Of a stretch of 47,721 nucleotides of DNA, positions 35,297 to 42,563 are shown in pieces; position 1 is the first letter of the stretch; every line of letters begins with the position of its first letter. The DNA lies in the NCBI GenBank assembly GCA_900757695.1, contig CAAEOU010000272.1:1-47721 (forward strand). Direction: 5' to 3'. Source of the DNA: an uncultured Oscillospiraceae bacterium. Lineage in GTDB: Bacteria > Bacillota_A > Clostridia > Oscillospirales > Oscillospiraceae. Below the pieces are notes generated by a model. It saw only the letters and a list, made by a program, of their open reading frames with translations. It searched no databases and was not told the DNA's origin. The translations under genes and the position numbers were made by a program.

Positions 35297-36659
35297 GCTT
35301 CGCTTCCTCCTTGCCGGCGGCGCTGCGCTGCATGACGCCCTTGGTTTTCCATTTTCCCGTGAGATAACGGATGAAGACAATAGCGGTGCCGCAGACCCAG
35401 CCGATGGGGATAGAGTAGAAAATGCTCCGATAGCCAATGGCCGGGAAGGTGGCCATGATATTGGCAACGATCACACGGACGATCAAGCTGGTCATGGAAC
35501 CGGCGGTGGGATAGGCCACGTCGCCGCTGCCCTGCAGGACGCCGTTGGTGATATACATGATGCAGAAGATCAGGAAGAACCATGCCAGCGTCTGAAGGTA
35601 CTCCACACCAATGGCGGTGGCAGCCTGATTCATATGGAACAGGCCGATGGCATAGGGGCCTGCAAATACCAGCAGCAGAATGATTCCCGCACAGGTGATC
35701 ATAGCCATGACCATAGTCTGGTGATAGCCCCGCTTGATGCGGTCCATCTGTCTGGCACCCATGTTCTGGCCGGTAAAATTGGACAATCCCATATAGAACA
35801 TCATAATGGGCACCATGGCAAAGCTCTCCAGCTTCATGGCGGCGGTAATGGCGGAGATGGTATCCACGCCGAAGGAGTTGATAAGCCGCTGCATCAGCAC
35901 CATGCCGAGGCCCACGGAGCACTGCTGGATAGAGGTGGGGACCCCCAGCCGCAGGCTCATGCCGAACATCTCCCGGTGAAAACGAAACTGACCCTTTCGG
36001 AACCGGGCCAATTCTACCTTGCGGAACAGGTAGACCCCCGCCGTGACGGCGGAGACGGCTTGGGCAATGACGGTTGCCCATGCGACACCGGCCACCTGCC
36101 AGAACTGTACGAAGATCAGATCCAGCACAATATTGACCACGGTGGCCAGCAGCAGAAAATACATGGTGGAACGGCTGTCGCCAATGGAGCGGAGAATGGC
36201 CGCAAAGGTATTATAGGCGAACTGGAATACGAGGCCGATGCAGTAAATGCGGAGATAGAGCAGTGCGTCATCCAAAATGGAGGCGTCGGCCTGTAAGAGT
36301 CCGGCCAGCAGCGGCCTGCTGGTGAGGATGCCGAGAATGGTGATCAGAATACCGGCGCCCAGCAGCGTAAAGCATGCGGTGGAGAGGTTCTTCCGGAATG
36401 CCTCCGCATTTTTTGCACCGTAGAACTGAGATGCCATGACACCAACACCGTTGGTAAGGCCGGTAGCCAGTGCCAGCAAGAGAAACGTAATGGGAAAGCT
36501 GGTGCCCACAGAGGCCAGCGCAGTCTGACCGGCAAAGTTGCCTACGATCAGGCTGTCGGCCAGTGAATAGATCTGCTGGAGCAGGTTGCCGCCGATCAGC
36601 GGCAGGGTAAAGGAAAGAATGAGCTTCCACTCTTTTCCCTGTGTCATATCCTTTGCCAT
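35289..36659 (-). CDS. MATE family efflux transporter (456 aa)
   Basis: Twelve-helix membrane exporter of the MOP superfamily, driven by Na+ or H+ (family knowledge). The family start is clear: L-S-F-T-L-P-L-I-G-G-N-L-L-Q-Q-I-Y-S-L-A-D-S-L-I-V-G-N, and two similar halves are visible, with G-V-P-T-S-I-Q-Q-C opening the second. GGAGG precedes the ATG at 36659. Substrate unknown: a drug or metabolite exporter is the default. Being in the same superfamily as Wzx flippases, it could in principle move lipid-linked sugars, but nothing specific supports this. It is co-transcribed with mnmE through an 8-nt overlap. Confidence 0.9.
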   Translation of the reverse strand: MAKDMTQGKEWKLILSFTLPLIGGNLLQQIYSLADSLIVGNFAGQTALASVGTSFPITFLLLALATGLTNGVGVMASQFYGAKNAEAFRKNLSTACFTLLGAGILITILGILTSRPLLAGLLQADASILDDALLYLRIYCIGLVFQFAYNTFAAILRSIGDSRSTMYFLLLATVVNIVLDLIFVQFWQVAGVAWATVIAQAVSAVTAGVYLFRKVELARFRKGQFRFHREMFGMSLRLGVPTSIQQCSVGLGMVLMQRLINSFGVDTISAITAAMKLESFAMVPIMMFYMGLSNFTGQNMGARQMDRIKRGYHQTMVMAMITCAGIILLLVFAGPYAIGLFHMNQAATAIGVEYLQTLAWFFLIFCIMYITNGVLQGSGDVAYPTAGSMTSLIVRVIVANIMATFPAIGYRSIFYSIPIGWVCGTAIVFIRYLTGKWKTKGVMQRSAAGKEEAKHV

Positions 36660-36706
36660 GGAAATTCCTCCAAATGATGATAATAGCGTATGTATACCTA
36701 AATAAT

Positions 36707-36735
36707 ATTATAGCGCAGAATCCTTCCGTTTCCAA
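36707..36735 (-). promoter_or_regulatory. Promoter of the MATE-mnmE operon
   Basis: On the minus strand TTGGAA (36730-36735) and TATAAT (36707-36712) are 17 bp apart. Confidence 0.65.
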
Positions 36736-36769
36736 TACCGCATTCTCAGCCGGCATAACTTGGGGTTAT

Positions 36770-36803
36770 AAAAAGCTCCCGAACCCCAGCGGGGTCCGGG
36801 AGC
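36770..36803 (-). terminator. Terminator of the serC-serA operon
   Basis: On the minus strand a GC-rich stem (36803-36775, GCTCCCGGACCCC with GGGGTTCGGGAGC) is followed by TTTTTA. It lies 16 nt after the serA stop. Confidence 0.85.
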
Positions 36804-36818
36804 CGCAGCGAAAATTGC

Positions 36819-37982
36819 TTACTTAATGATCCGCAGCCGGAGAACGCCCTCCAGCCCACGTACATGGGCAAGGGTCTCCTCGGAGATCTCCTGTCCCAGA
36901 TCAATGAGCGTATAGGCGTATTCGCCCCGGGACTTGTTGGTCATGTTTTCGATGTTTGCGCCCTCTGCGGACAGCAGCGTGGAGATGTTGGAGATCATCT
37001 TCGGGATATTCCGATGGATGATGCCCAGACGGGCGGCGCCGGAACGGGGCATTTCCACATTGGGCATGTTGACGGAGTTGCGGATGTTGCCGGTGTTCAG
37101 GTATTCCCGGAGCTCCTGCGCGGCCATGATGGCGCAGTTCTCTTCGCTCTCGGGGGTGGAAGCGCCCAGATGGGGGATGGTAACAACGCCGGGCTTGCCG
37201 ACCAGCGTGTTATTGGGGAAGTCGGTAACATACCGGGCGACCTTGCCGCTTTCCAGTGCGGCGAGGATATCGGCGTCATCCACCAGACCGCCCCGGGCCA
37301 GATTGATGATGCGGACGCCATAGCGCATGGAGGAGATGGAAGCCTCGTTGATCATCCCCTTGGTGGAGGGGAGCAGAGGAGAGTGAACGGTGATATAGTC
37401 GCTCATCTCATAGATGGTCTTCAGATCCACCACCTTAACGGAGGAATCCAGCACCAGTGCATTCTGAACAGAGAGATAGGGGTCATAGCCGTAGACATTC
37501 ATGCCCAGCTTGACGGCGGCATTGGCCACCTTGACGCCCACTGCGCCCAGGCCGATGACGCCCAGATTTTTACCCATGATCTCGGGGCCTACAAATTTGC
37601 TCTTGCCCTTTTCCACCAGCTTTTCCACATCGCCGTCGGCATCCGTAAGGCCGGACACCCACTCAATGCCGCCCACGACATTCCGGGAGGCCAGCATCAG
37701 GGCACAGATCACCAGCTCCTTTACGGCGTTGGCGTTGGCACCGGGGGTGTTGAAGACCACAATACCGGCCTCGGCGCACTGATCCAGCGGGATGTTGTTG
37801 GTGCCCGCACCGGCCCGGGCAATGGCCCGGAGGTTGGAGCCGAACTTCATCTCATGCATATCCGCAGAGCGAACCAGAATGCCATCGGGGTTTTCGCAGG
37901 TGTCGGTTACGGTAAATTCCTTCTCGTCCAGCTGGCCCAGACCCAGCGGGCTGATTTTATTGAGCGTTTGAATGGTATACAT
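36819..37982 (-). CDS. serA: D-3-phosphoglycerate dehydrogenase (387 aa)
   Basis: First step of serine synthesis: NAD-dependent oxidation of 3-phosphoglycerate. The NAD-binding fold has G-V-I-G-L-G-A-V-G-V-K-V-A (about 138-150). Catalytic segments N-L-A-R-G-G-L-V-D, and G-A-S-T-P-E-S-E with an upstream P-H-L, are present; the family His is in I-P-H-L-G-A-S-T. A C-terminal ACT domain (about 315-387) starts near R-L-G-I-I-H-R-N-I-P and suggests allosteric control. At 387 aa this is the short ACT-containing form, without the intervening domain of the longest SerA types. Second gene of a serC-serA operon, 16 nt after serC. Confidence 0.96.
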   Translation of the reverse strand: MYTIQTLNKISPLGLGQLDEKEFTVTDTCENPDGILVRSADMHEMKFGSNLRAIARAGAGTNNIPLDQCAEAGIVVFNTPGANANAVKELVICALMLASRNVVGGIEWVSGLTDADGDVEKLVEKGKSKFVGPEIMGKNLGVIGLGAVGVKVANAAVKLGMNVYGYDPYLSVQNALVLDSSVKVVDLKTIYEMSDYITVHSPLLPSTKGMINEASISSMRYGVRIINLARGGLVDDADILAALESGKVARYVTDFPNNTLVGKPGVVTIPHLGASTPESEENCAIMAAQELREYLNTGNIRNSVNMPNVEMPRSGAARLGIIHRNIPKMISNISTLLSAEGANIENMTNKSRGEYAYTLIDLGQEISEETLAHVRGLEGVLRLRIIK

Positions 37983-37998
37983 AATATTGATCCCCTTA

Positions 37999-39090
37999 TT
38001 ATCCGTTCTCTTTGTCGAACTTCTTGATAAAATCGCAGAGCTTTTCCACGCCCTCTACCGGCATGGCATTGTAGATGGAGGCACGCATGCCGCCCACCTT
38101 CCGGTGGCCCTTCAGGTTGGAGAAGCCGGCCTCAATGGACTCTGCCACAAACTTGGCGTCCAGATCGGCATTGCCGGTGCGGAAGGTCACGTTCATATCG
38201 CTGCGGGAACCGACCTTTGCGGCGGCGGTGAACAGCTTGGAATTGTCGATGACATCATAGAGCATCTGGGCCTTGCCGTGCTTGATCTTCTCCATGCCGG
38301 GGATGCCGCCCTGCTCATCCAGCCAGTCCAGAACCAGACCCAGCATATAGATGCACCAGCAGGGAGGCGTGTTGTACATGGAGTCCTTCTCGATCATGGT
38401 CTGATAGTTCATCATCAGAGGGGTAATGGGCAGCTCATGGCCGGCCAGCTCCTCCTTGACGATTGCTACGGTGAGACCTGCAGGCGCCATGTTTTTCTGG
38501 GCGCCGGCAAAGATAATGCCGTATTTGCTTACATCGACCTGACGGGAGAGAATGTCAGAGGACATATCGCAGACCAGCGGAACATCGCCGGTCTCGGGGA
38601 CATACTGCCACTCGGTGCCATAGATGGTGTTGTTGGCGCAGTAATAGAAATAGGATGCGTCGGGGGACAGCTGAAGCTGATCCTGCGTGGGGATATAAGT
38701 AAAATCCTGATCCTCAGAGGAAGCGGCAACATGGATGTCGCCGTACTTTTTGGCCTCTTTATAGGCGATATTTGCAAAGTTGCCGGTGACTGCGTAGTCG
38801 GCCTTACCAGTTTTTCCGATCAGGTTCAGGGGAACCATGGAAAACTGGCTGGAAGCGCCGCCCTGAAGGAACAGGACCTTGTAGCCCTCGGGAACATTCA
38901 TGAGACGGCGGAACTTTGCCTGGGTATCGTCGAAGATCTTCTGAAAAGCCTTAGAACGGTGACTCATCTCCATGACTGACATTCCGCTGCCGCCGTAGTT
39001 CATCATTTCCCGTGATGCCCGTTCCAGTGCGGGAAGGGGAAGCATGCTGGGGCCAGCTGAAAAGTTGTAGATACGATCGTAAGCTGCCAT
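37999..39090 (-). CDS. serC: Phosphoserine aminotransferase (363 aa)
   Basis: Second step of serine synthesis: PLP-dependent transamination between 3-phosphohydroxypyruvate and glutamate. The family start R-I-Y-N-F-S-A-G-P-S-M-L-P is clear, and the PLP lysine is in F-A-G-A-Q-K-N-M-A-P-A-G at about 200. R and H of S-H-R-S-K-A-F near 40 are also typical. I chose ATG at 39090 over an in-frame GTG at 39102, because the GTG overlaps the AGGAG ribosome binding site. A consensus promoter precedes it and serA follows in the same operon. Confidence 0.95.
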   Translation of the reverse strand: MAAYDRIYNFSAGPSMLPLPALERASREMMNYGGSGMSVMEMSHRSKAFQKIFDDTQAKFRRLMNVPEGYKVLFLQGGASSQFSMVPLNLIGKTGKADYAVTGNFANIAYKEAKKYGDIHVAASSEDQDFTYIPTQDQLQLSPDASYFYYCANNTIYGTEWQYVPETGDVPLVCDMSSDILSRQVDVSKYGIIFAGAQKNMAPAGLTVAIVKEELAGHELPITPLMMNYQTMIEKDSMYNTPPCWCIYMLGLVLDWLDEQGGIPGMEKIKHGKAQMLYDVIDNSKLFTAAAKVGSRSDMNVTFRTGNADLDAKFVAESIEAGFSNLKGHRKVGGMRASIYNAMPVEGVEKLCDFIKKFDKENG

Positions 39091-39122
39091 AGATTTAGTC
39101 ACTCCTAATAATGTGTATTTGC

Positions 39123-39153
39123 AGCCGCTTGAAAAATGGTGACTTCAGCGGCG
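39123..39153 (-). other. Stem-loop in the serC leader
   Basis: GCCGCT (39124-39129 region) pairs with AGCGGC near 39147-39153, extended by GAA/TTC with a bulge. It covers much of the roughly 68-nt leader and may influence mRNA stability or translation. No T-box or known riboswitch core is visible. Confidence 0.4.
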
Positions 39154-39164
39154 TGCTATCCTTC

Positions 39165-39193
39165 ATTATAGTAAAGAAATAATACTTTGTCAA
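39165..39193 (-). promoter_or_regulatory. Consensus promoter of serC-serA
   Basis: On the minus strand TTGACA (39188-39193) and TATAAT (39165-39170) are exactly 17 bp apart, a full consensus sigma-A promoter. Confidence 0.88.
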
Positions 39194-39228
39194 TGTAATG
39201 CGTGCTGGGGAAATACCCAAAGATAAGG

Positions 39229-39258
39229 TTGAAACCGGGGATAATTTAGTGATATAAT
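39229..39258 (+). promoter_or_regulatory. Promoter of the hydrogenase-like sensor operon
   Basis: TTGAAA (39229-39234) and TATAAT (39253-39258) are 18 bp apart. The leader to 39376 is about 110 nt and carries TTGAATTTCAA (39275-39285), a small palindrome that could be an operator. Confidence 0.6.
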
Positions 39259-39375
39259 GAAAACTGCAAATGTTTTGAATTTCAACGAGAATTGAAGGGG
39301 GTTCTGCATGCGGCGCCTTGCCCGCAGGATCCTGTAGAGGCTGCTGCGGAGCGGCCTCCGGGGAGGAATACGATC

Positions 39376-39717
39376 ATGCAAATTTCATACCTGCGGGATT
39401 TGCTGGAGGCCAAGGTGCTCTGCGGGGAGGACAGGCTGGAGGAAGACGTTACCACGGTCTTTGCCAGCGATATGATGAGCGATGTTCTGGCATGTCCCGA
39501 TGAGATCCAGTGTATGCTGACGGGGCTTATGAACAGTCAGGTGATCCGCACAGCAGACATGATGGACATTGGACTGATTGTCTTTGTACGGGGAAAATGT
39601 CCACCCACGGACGTGGTGGAGATGGCCCGGCAGCGGGATATGGTGGTGCTGGTAACGTCCTGCCGGATGTTCAGCGCCTGCGGGCGGCTCTATGCCGCCG
39701 GACTGGGATGTCGTTAA
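39376..39717 (+). CDS. DRTGG-domain protein, first copy (113 aa)
   Basis: Small cytosolic protein of the DRTGG type found beside [FeFe]-hydrogenase-like genes in Clostridia (family knowledge). It has M-Q-I-S-Y-L-R-D-L-L-E-A-K-V-L, a domain core F-A-S-D-M-M-S-D-V-L, and a C-terminal T-S-C-R-M-F-S-A-C. It contains seven cysteines. The start at 39376 follows GGGGAGG; an in-frame ATG at 39292 lacks a site and would add a non-conserved stretch. It lies 11 nt before the HATPase gene, in the same operon. It probably binds a nucleotide or partner protein in the sensor complex (inference). Confidence 0.78.
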   Translation: MQISYLRDLLEAKVLCGEDRLEEDVTTVFASDMMSDVLACPDEIQCMLTGLMNSQVIRTADMMDIGLIVFVRGKCPPTDVVEMARQRDMVVLVTSCRMFSACGRLYAAGLGCR

Positions 39718-39728
39718 GGAGGATTCAT

Positions 39729-40163
39729 ATGGAAACTGTAAAACTGACTTATGAGATCGATGGAGATAATTTCAATGCCGCAGGAGATGCTTCCACGGCA
39801 GTAAAGCGCGTGCTCAAAAAGCTGCGGCTGCCGCCGCAGATCGTCCGCCGTGCTGTGGTGTGCATGTATGAGGGCGAGATCAATATGGTCATCCATGCGG
39901 AGGGCGGCACCGCAGAGCTGGATGTGGACGAAGAAAAAATCGTCATTACCCTGAAGGACCGTGGCCCCGGCATTCCGGATATCGACAAGGCAATGGAAGA
40001 GGGCTGGTCCACCGCATCGCCCACCGTTCGGGCCAAGGGATTCGGCGCAGGCATGGGGCTGCCCAATATGAAGCGGAATTCGGACAAGATGGATATCCAG
40101 ACGACTCTGGGCGTGGGGACGACCGTGACCATGGTCATCTACATTGGCGGAGAGAACCAGTGA
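39729..40163 (+). CDS. RsbW/SpoIIAB-like ATP-binding protein (144 aa)
   Basis: GHKL-type ATPase/kinase domain of the anti-sigma factor class. The N box is C-M-Y-E-G-E-I-N-M-V-I-H-A (about 47-60), the G1 box D-R-G-P-G-I (about 79-84) and the G2 box G-A-G-M-G-L-P-N-M (about 107-115). All ATP-binding motifs look intact. It lacks a histidine-kinase dimerisation domain. The start at 39729 follows AAGGAGG. In the hydrogenase-like operons of Clostridia such a protein sits in this slot (family knowledge). Its protein partner or phosphorylation target is not in the window: no sigma factor or anti-anti-sigma gene is nearby. Confidence 0.82.
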   Translation: METVKLTYEIDGDNFNAAGDASTAVKRVLKKLRLPPQIVRRAVVCMYEGEINMVIHAEGGTAELDVDEEKIVITLKDRGPGIPDIDKAMEEGWSTASPTVRAKGFGAGMGLPNMKRNSDKMDIQTTLGVGTTVTMVIYIGGENQ

Positions 40164-41458
40164 TGCATTCGGTAGAGCTTAATAAGAGCAAGTGCGCCGG
40201 ATGCACTGCCTGCGTCAAGGTCTGCCCTACGGAGGCCATCCGTGTGGTGCGCAGTAAAGCAGTGATCTACGATCAGCGGTGCATTGACTGCGGCCGCTGC
40301 GTCAGCGTGTGCCCCCATCACGCCTACTCCGTCAAATCTGACAGCTTCGATAAGCTGAAGGAGTATAAATACAATATTGCCATGCCGGACACGGCCCTGT
40401 ATGGCCAGTTTAAGAACCTCTATGACATCAATCTGGTGCACGAAGGACTGATTATGCTGGGGTTTCAGGATGTGTATCCCTGTGCCATCGGTGCAGAGCT
40501 TCTGTCTGACTATTATCAAAAGCATCAGGAGGAGTTCCTGTCGGAGGATCTTCCCCGGATCAACTCCGAATGCCCGGCCACCGTGCGGCTCATTGCCATG
40601 GAGTTTCAGGAGCTGATCCCCAATGTGGTGGAAAAGCTGTGCAGCTTTGAGGTGACGGCGATTCTGGCCCGGAAAGAGGCGGCGGAGAAAACCGGCCTCC
40701 GTCCGGAGGAGATCGGCATCTGCCTGATCTCGCCCTGCCCGGCAAAGAATACACGGGCCTATCATCCTCTGGGGCTGGAGAAGCCGGTGGTGGACTATGT
40801 ACTGCCGGTCAGTGAGGTGTATCTGAAGCTGCTGACTCCCATGAAGTCCGTGGAGCAGCCCAGAGATTATCTGCGCTGCGGAAAGCTGGGCCTCAGCTGG
40901 GGCAGAACCGGAGGACAGAGCGGATTGTTTGCGAACCGGGATGCATTGGCGGTAGATGATCCCAAAAGTGTAGCCAATATCCTCAGCGAGCTGGAGGATG
41001 ACAAGGTCAGTGAGGCGGAGTTTGTAGAGCTGGGGCTTTGCACCCAGAGCTGCTTTGGCGGCTGTATGATGGTGGAGAACCCCTATACGGCAAAGCTTCG
41101 GATGCGCTGTATCACCGATCCCATACCGGAAAAGCGGCTGGAAATGCCGGAATGGCTGGAAAAGCGGCTGGACTGGGATTTTGAGCTGGAAGAAATCGAT
41201 ACGGAAATTGCAGACACCATTGCACAGGCCCTTCAGATCGAGGCGGCAGCGGAACGGCTGTTGAAGACCCTGCCGAAGTTTGACTGCGGCAACTGCGGTG
41301 CGCCCACCTGTCGGGCGTTTTCGAGAGATGTGGCCGAGGGCTTTGCAGACGAAGGGGACTGTATTTTTAATATCATCAAGGCCATGCGGGAGGGGAGATC
41401 CTATGAGGACGAGTCGGACGAATTTGTTCCGCCGCCCTTCCGGCGTACCATCGACTGA
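40163..41458 (+). CDS. [FeFe]-hydrogenase-like Fe-S protein, probably a redox sensor (431 aa)
   Basis: N-terminal two [4Fe-4S] clusters: C-A-G-C-T-A-C-V-K-V-C-P and C-I-D-C-G-R-C-V-S-V-C-P (residues about 10-52). The middle is a hydrogenase large-subunit C-terminal-like domain (about 60-345). It has N-S-E-C-P-A in place of TSCCPGW, S-P-C-P-A-K in place of MPCxxK, and G-L-C-T-Q-S-C-F-G-G-C in place of the last motif. The four cluster cysteines are kept, but the proton-relay Cys is Glu and other pocket residues differ. The C-terminal C-G-N-C-G-A-P-T-C-R-A-F...C (about 371-397) binds a further Fe-S cluster. The ATG at 40163 overlaps the previous TGA; a GTG at 40160 is also possible. Confidence 0.83.
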   Translation: MHSVELNKSKCAGCTACVKVCPTEAIRVVRSKAVIYDQRCIDCGRCVSVCPHHAYSVKSDSFDKLKEYKYNIAMPDTALYGQFKNLYDINLVHEGLIMLGFQDVYPCAIGAELLSDYYQKHQEEFLSEDLPRINSECPATVRLIAMEFQELIPNVVEKLCSFEVTAILARKEAAEKTGLRPEEIGICLISPCPAKNTRAYHPLGLEKPVVDYVLPVSEVYLKLLTPMKSVEQPRDYLRCGKLGLSWGRTGGQSGLFANRDALAVDDPKSVANILSELEDDKVSEAEFVELGLCTQSCFGGCMMVENPYTAKLRMRCITDPIPEKRLEMPEWLEKRLDWDFELEEIDTEIADTIAQALQIEAAAERLLKTLPKFDCGNCGAPTCRAFSRDVAEGFADEGDCIFNIIKAMREGRSYEDESDEFVPPPFRRTID

Positions 41459-41473
41459 GAAAGGAGCTGCCAT

Positions 41474-41803
41474 ATGACGGTAAAAGAACTGACAGAGGCA
41501 CTGAAGCTGAAAGCCTTTTATGTAGAGGAAGAGGAGCGGGAGATCGAAACGGTCTACTGTGGCGATCTTTTGAGCTGGGTCATGGGGCGCTGTCCTGCCG
41601 ATGCGGCATGGATCACCATTATGTCCAATCAGAATGTGGCGGCGGTGGCAGTGCTCTGTGATACGGCCTGCATCATTCTGTCCGAAAATGTCCAGCCCGA
41701 TGCAGAGCTGCTGGAGCGGGCGGAAAAGCAGGGGGTCACGCTGCTGGGCAGTGAACTGGATGAGTATCAGCTCTGCTGGCGCATGAAGGAACTGCTGGGA
41801 TGA
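41474..41803 (+). CDS. DRTGG-domain protein, second copy (109 aa)
   Basis: Paralogue of the first gene of the operon, with M-T-V-K-E-L-T-E-A-L-K-L-K-A-F-Y, a C-G-D-L-L-S-W-V-M-G core, and I-I-L-S-E-N-V-Q-P-D-A. The two copies differ in their C-terminal halves and cysteine content, so they may form a heteromer rather than a duplicate. AAGGAG lies before the ATG. Its last four bases overlap the PHP gene start (ATGA). Confidence 0.8.
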   Translation: MTVKELTEALKLKAFYVEEEEREIETVYCGDLLSWVMGRCPADAAWITIMSNQNVAAVAVLCDTACIILSENVQPDAELLERAEKQGVTLLGSELDEYQLCWRMKELLG

Positions 41804-42528
41804 AGGTCTACTATGACCTCCATATGCATTCCTGCCTGTCCCCCTGCGGAGCGGACGATATGACCCCAAACAATCTGGTGCATATGGCAGCGCTGGCGGG
41901 GCTTCAGGTGATCGCTCTTTCGGACCACAATACTACCCGGAATGTTCCGGCGGCGGCAGCGGTTGGAAAGGAAGCGGGGGTGCTGGTGGTCCCGGCCATG
42001 GAGCTTACCACCAAGGAGGATATCCATGTGCTGTGCCTGCTGCCGGATTTAGAGGCGGCGGAGTCCCTGCGGCAGTATGTCTATCCAAGGCTGCCCCAGC
42101 GGAAGAACCGGCCAAAAGTCTTTGGACATCAATATGTGATGAATGAGAAGGACGAGATTTTGGAGGAAGAGCCGCAGCTGCTGTCCTTTGGTTCCTCCAT
42201 CGGCATTTATGAAGCGAAGGCGCTGCTGGAGCGGTTCGGCGGCTTTGCGGTTCCGGCGCATATTGACCGGGCCAGCTATTCACTGATTGGGGTGATGGGC
42301 CTTGTGGATCCGGAAATGGGCTTTACCGTCTATGAGACCACCCCGGGCTGTGACCGGCAGAAGCTCATGGAGCAGTATCATTTTTCCGGCGGCTTTCTGT
42401 CCAACTCCGATGCCCATGATCTCATTGCCATCCCGGATGCCAGCCGTACGCTGGAAATTCCGGAGCTGACGCCCCAGGGGGTCATTGCGGGGGTAAGAGC
42501 GCTGGGAGAAAAGAAGCTGAGCGTATAA
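41800..42528 (+). CDS. PHP-domain metal-dependent phosphoesterase (242 aa)
   Basis: Predicted metal-dependent phosphoesterase of the PHP family. All metal-ligand motifs are visible: D-L-H-M-H-S near 5-10, S-D-H-N near 42-45, E near 67, H near 74, A-H-I-D near 155, and N-S-D-A-H-D near 207-212. The substrate is unknown; some family members hydrolyse small nucleotides. Last gene of the sensor operon, coupled to DRTGG-2 by 4-nt overlap. If it turns over a nucleotide signal, it could close the signalling loop begun by the Fe-S protein (inference). Confidence 0.88.
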   Translation: MKVYYDLHMHSCLSPCGADDMTPNNLVHMAALAGLQVIALSDHNTTRNVPAAAAVGKEAGVLVVPAMELTTKEDIHVLCLLPDLEAAESLRQYVYPRLPQRKNRPKVFGHQYVMNEKDEILEEEPQLLSFGSSIGIYEAKALLERFGGFAVPAHIDRASYSLIGVMGLVDPEMGFTVYETTPGCDRQKLMEQYHFSGGFLSNSDAHDLIAIPDASRTLEIPELTPQGVIAGVRALGEKKLSV

Positions 42529-42563
42529 GTATAATAGAAGCGTGAGAGAAGAAAGGAAAAACC

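Noticed and set aside
35289..36659. MATE protein as the flippase for the wall polysaccharide
   Set aside because: It shares the superfamily with Wzx but has standard MATE start motifs and is co-transcribed with mnmE, not with the polysaccharide genes.
40163..41458. A catalytic [FeFe] hydrogenase
   Set aside because: The TSCCP and MPCxxKxxE motifs are degenerate, and no other hydrogenase subunits (NADH- or ferredoxin-linked) are in the operon.
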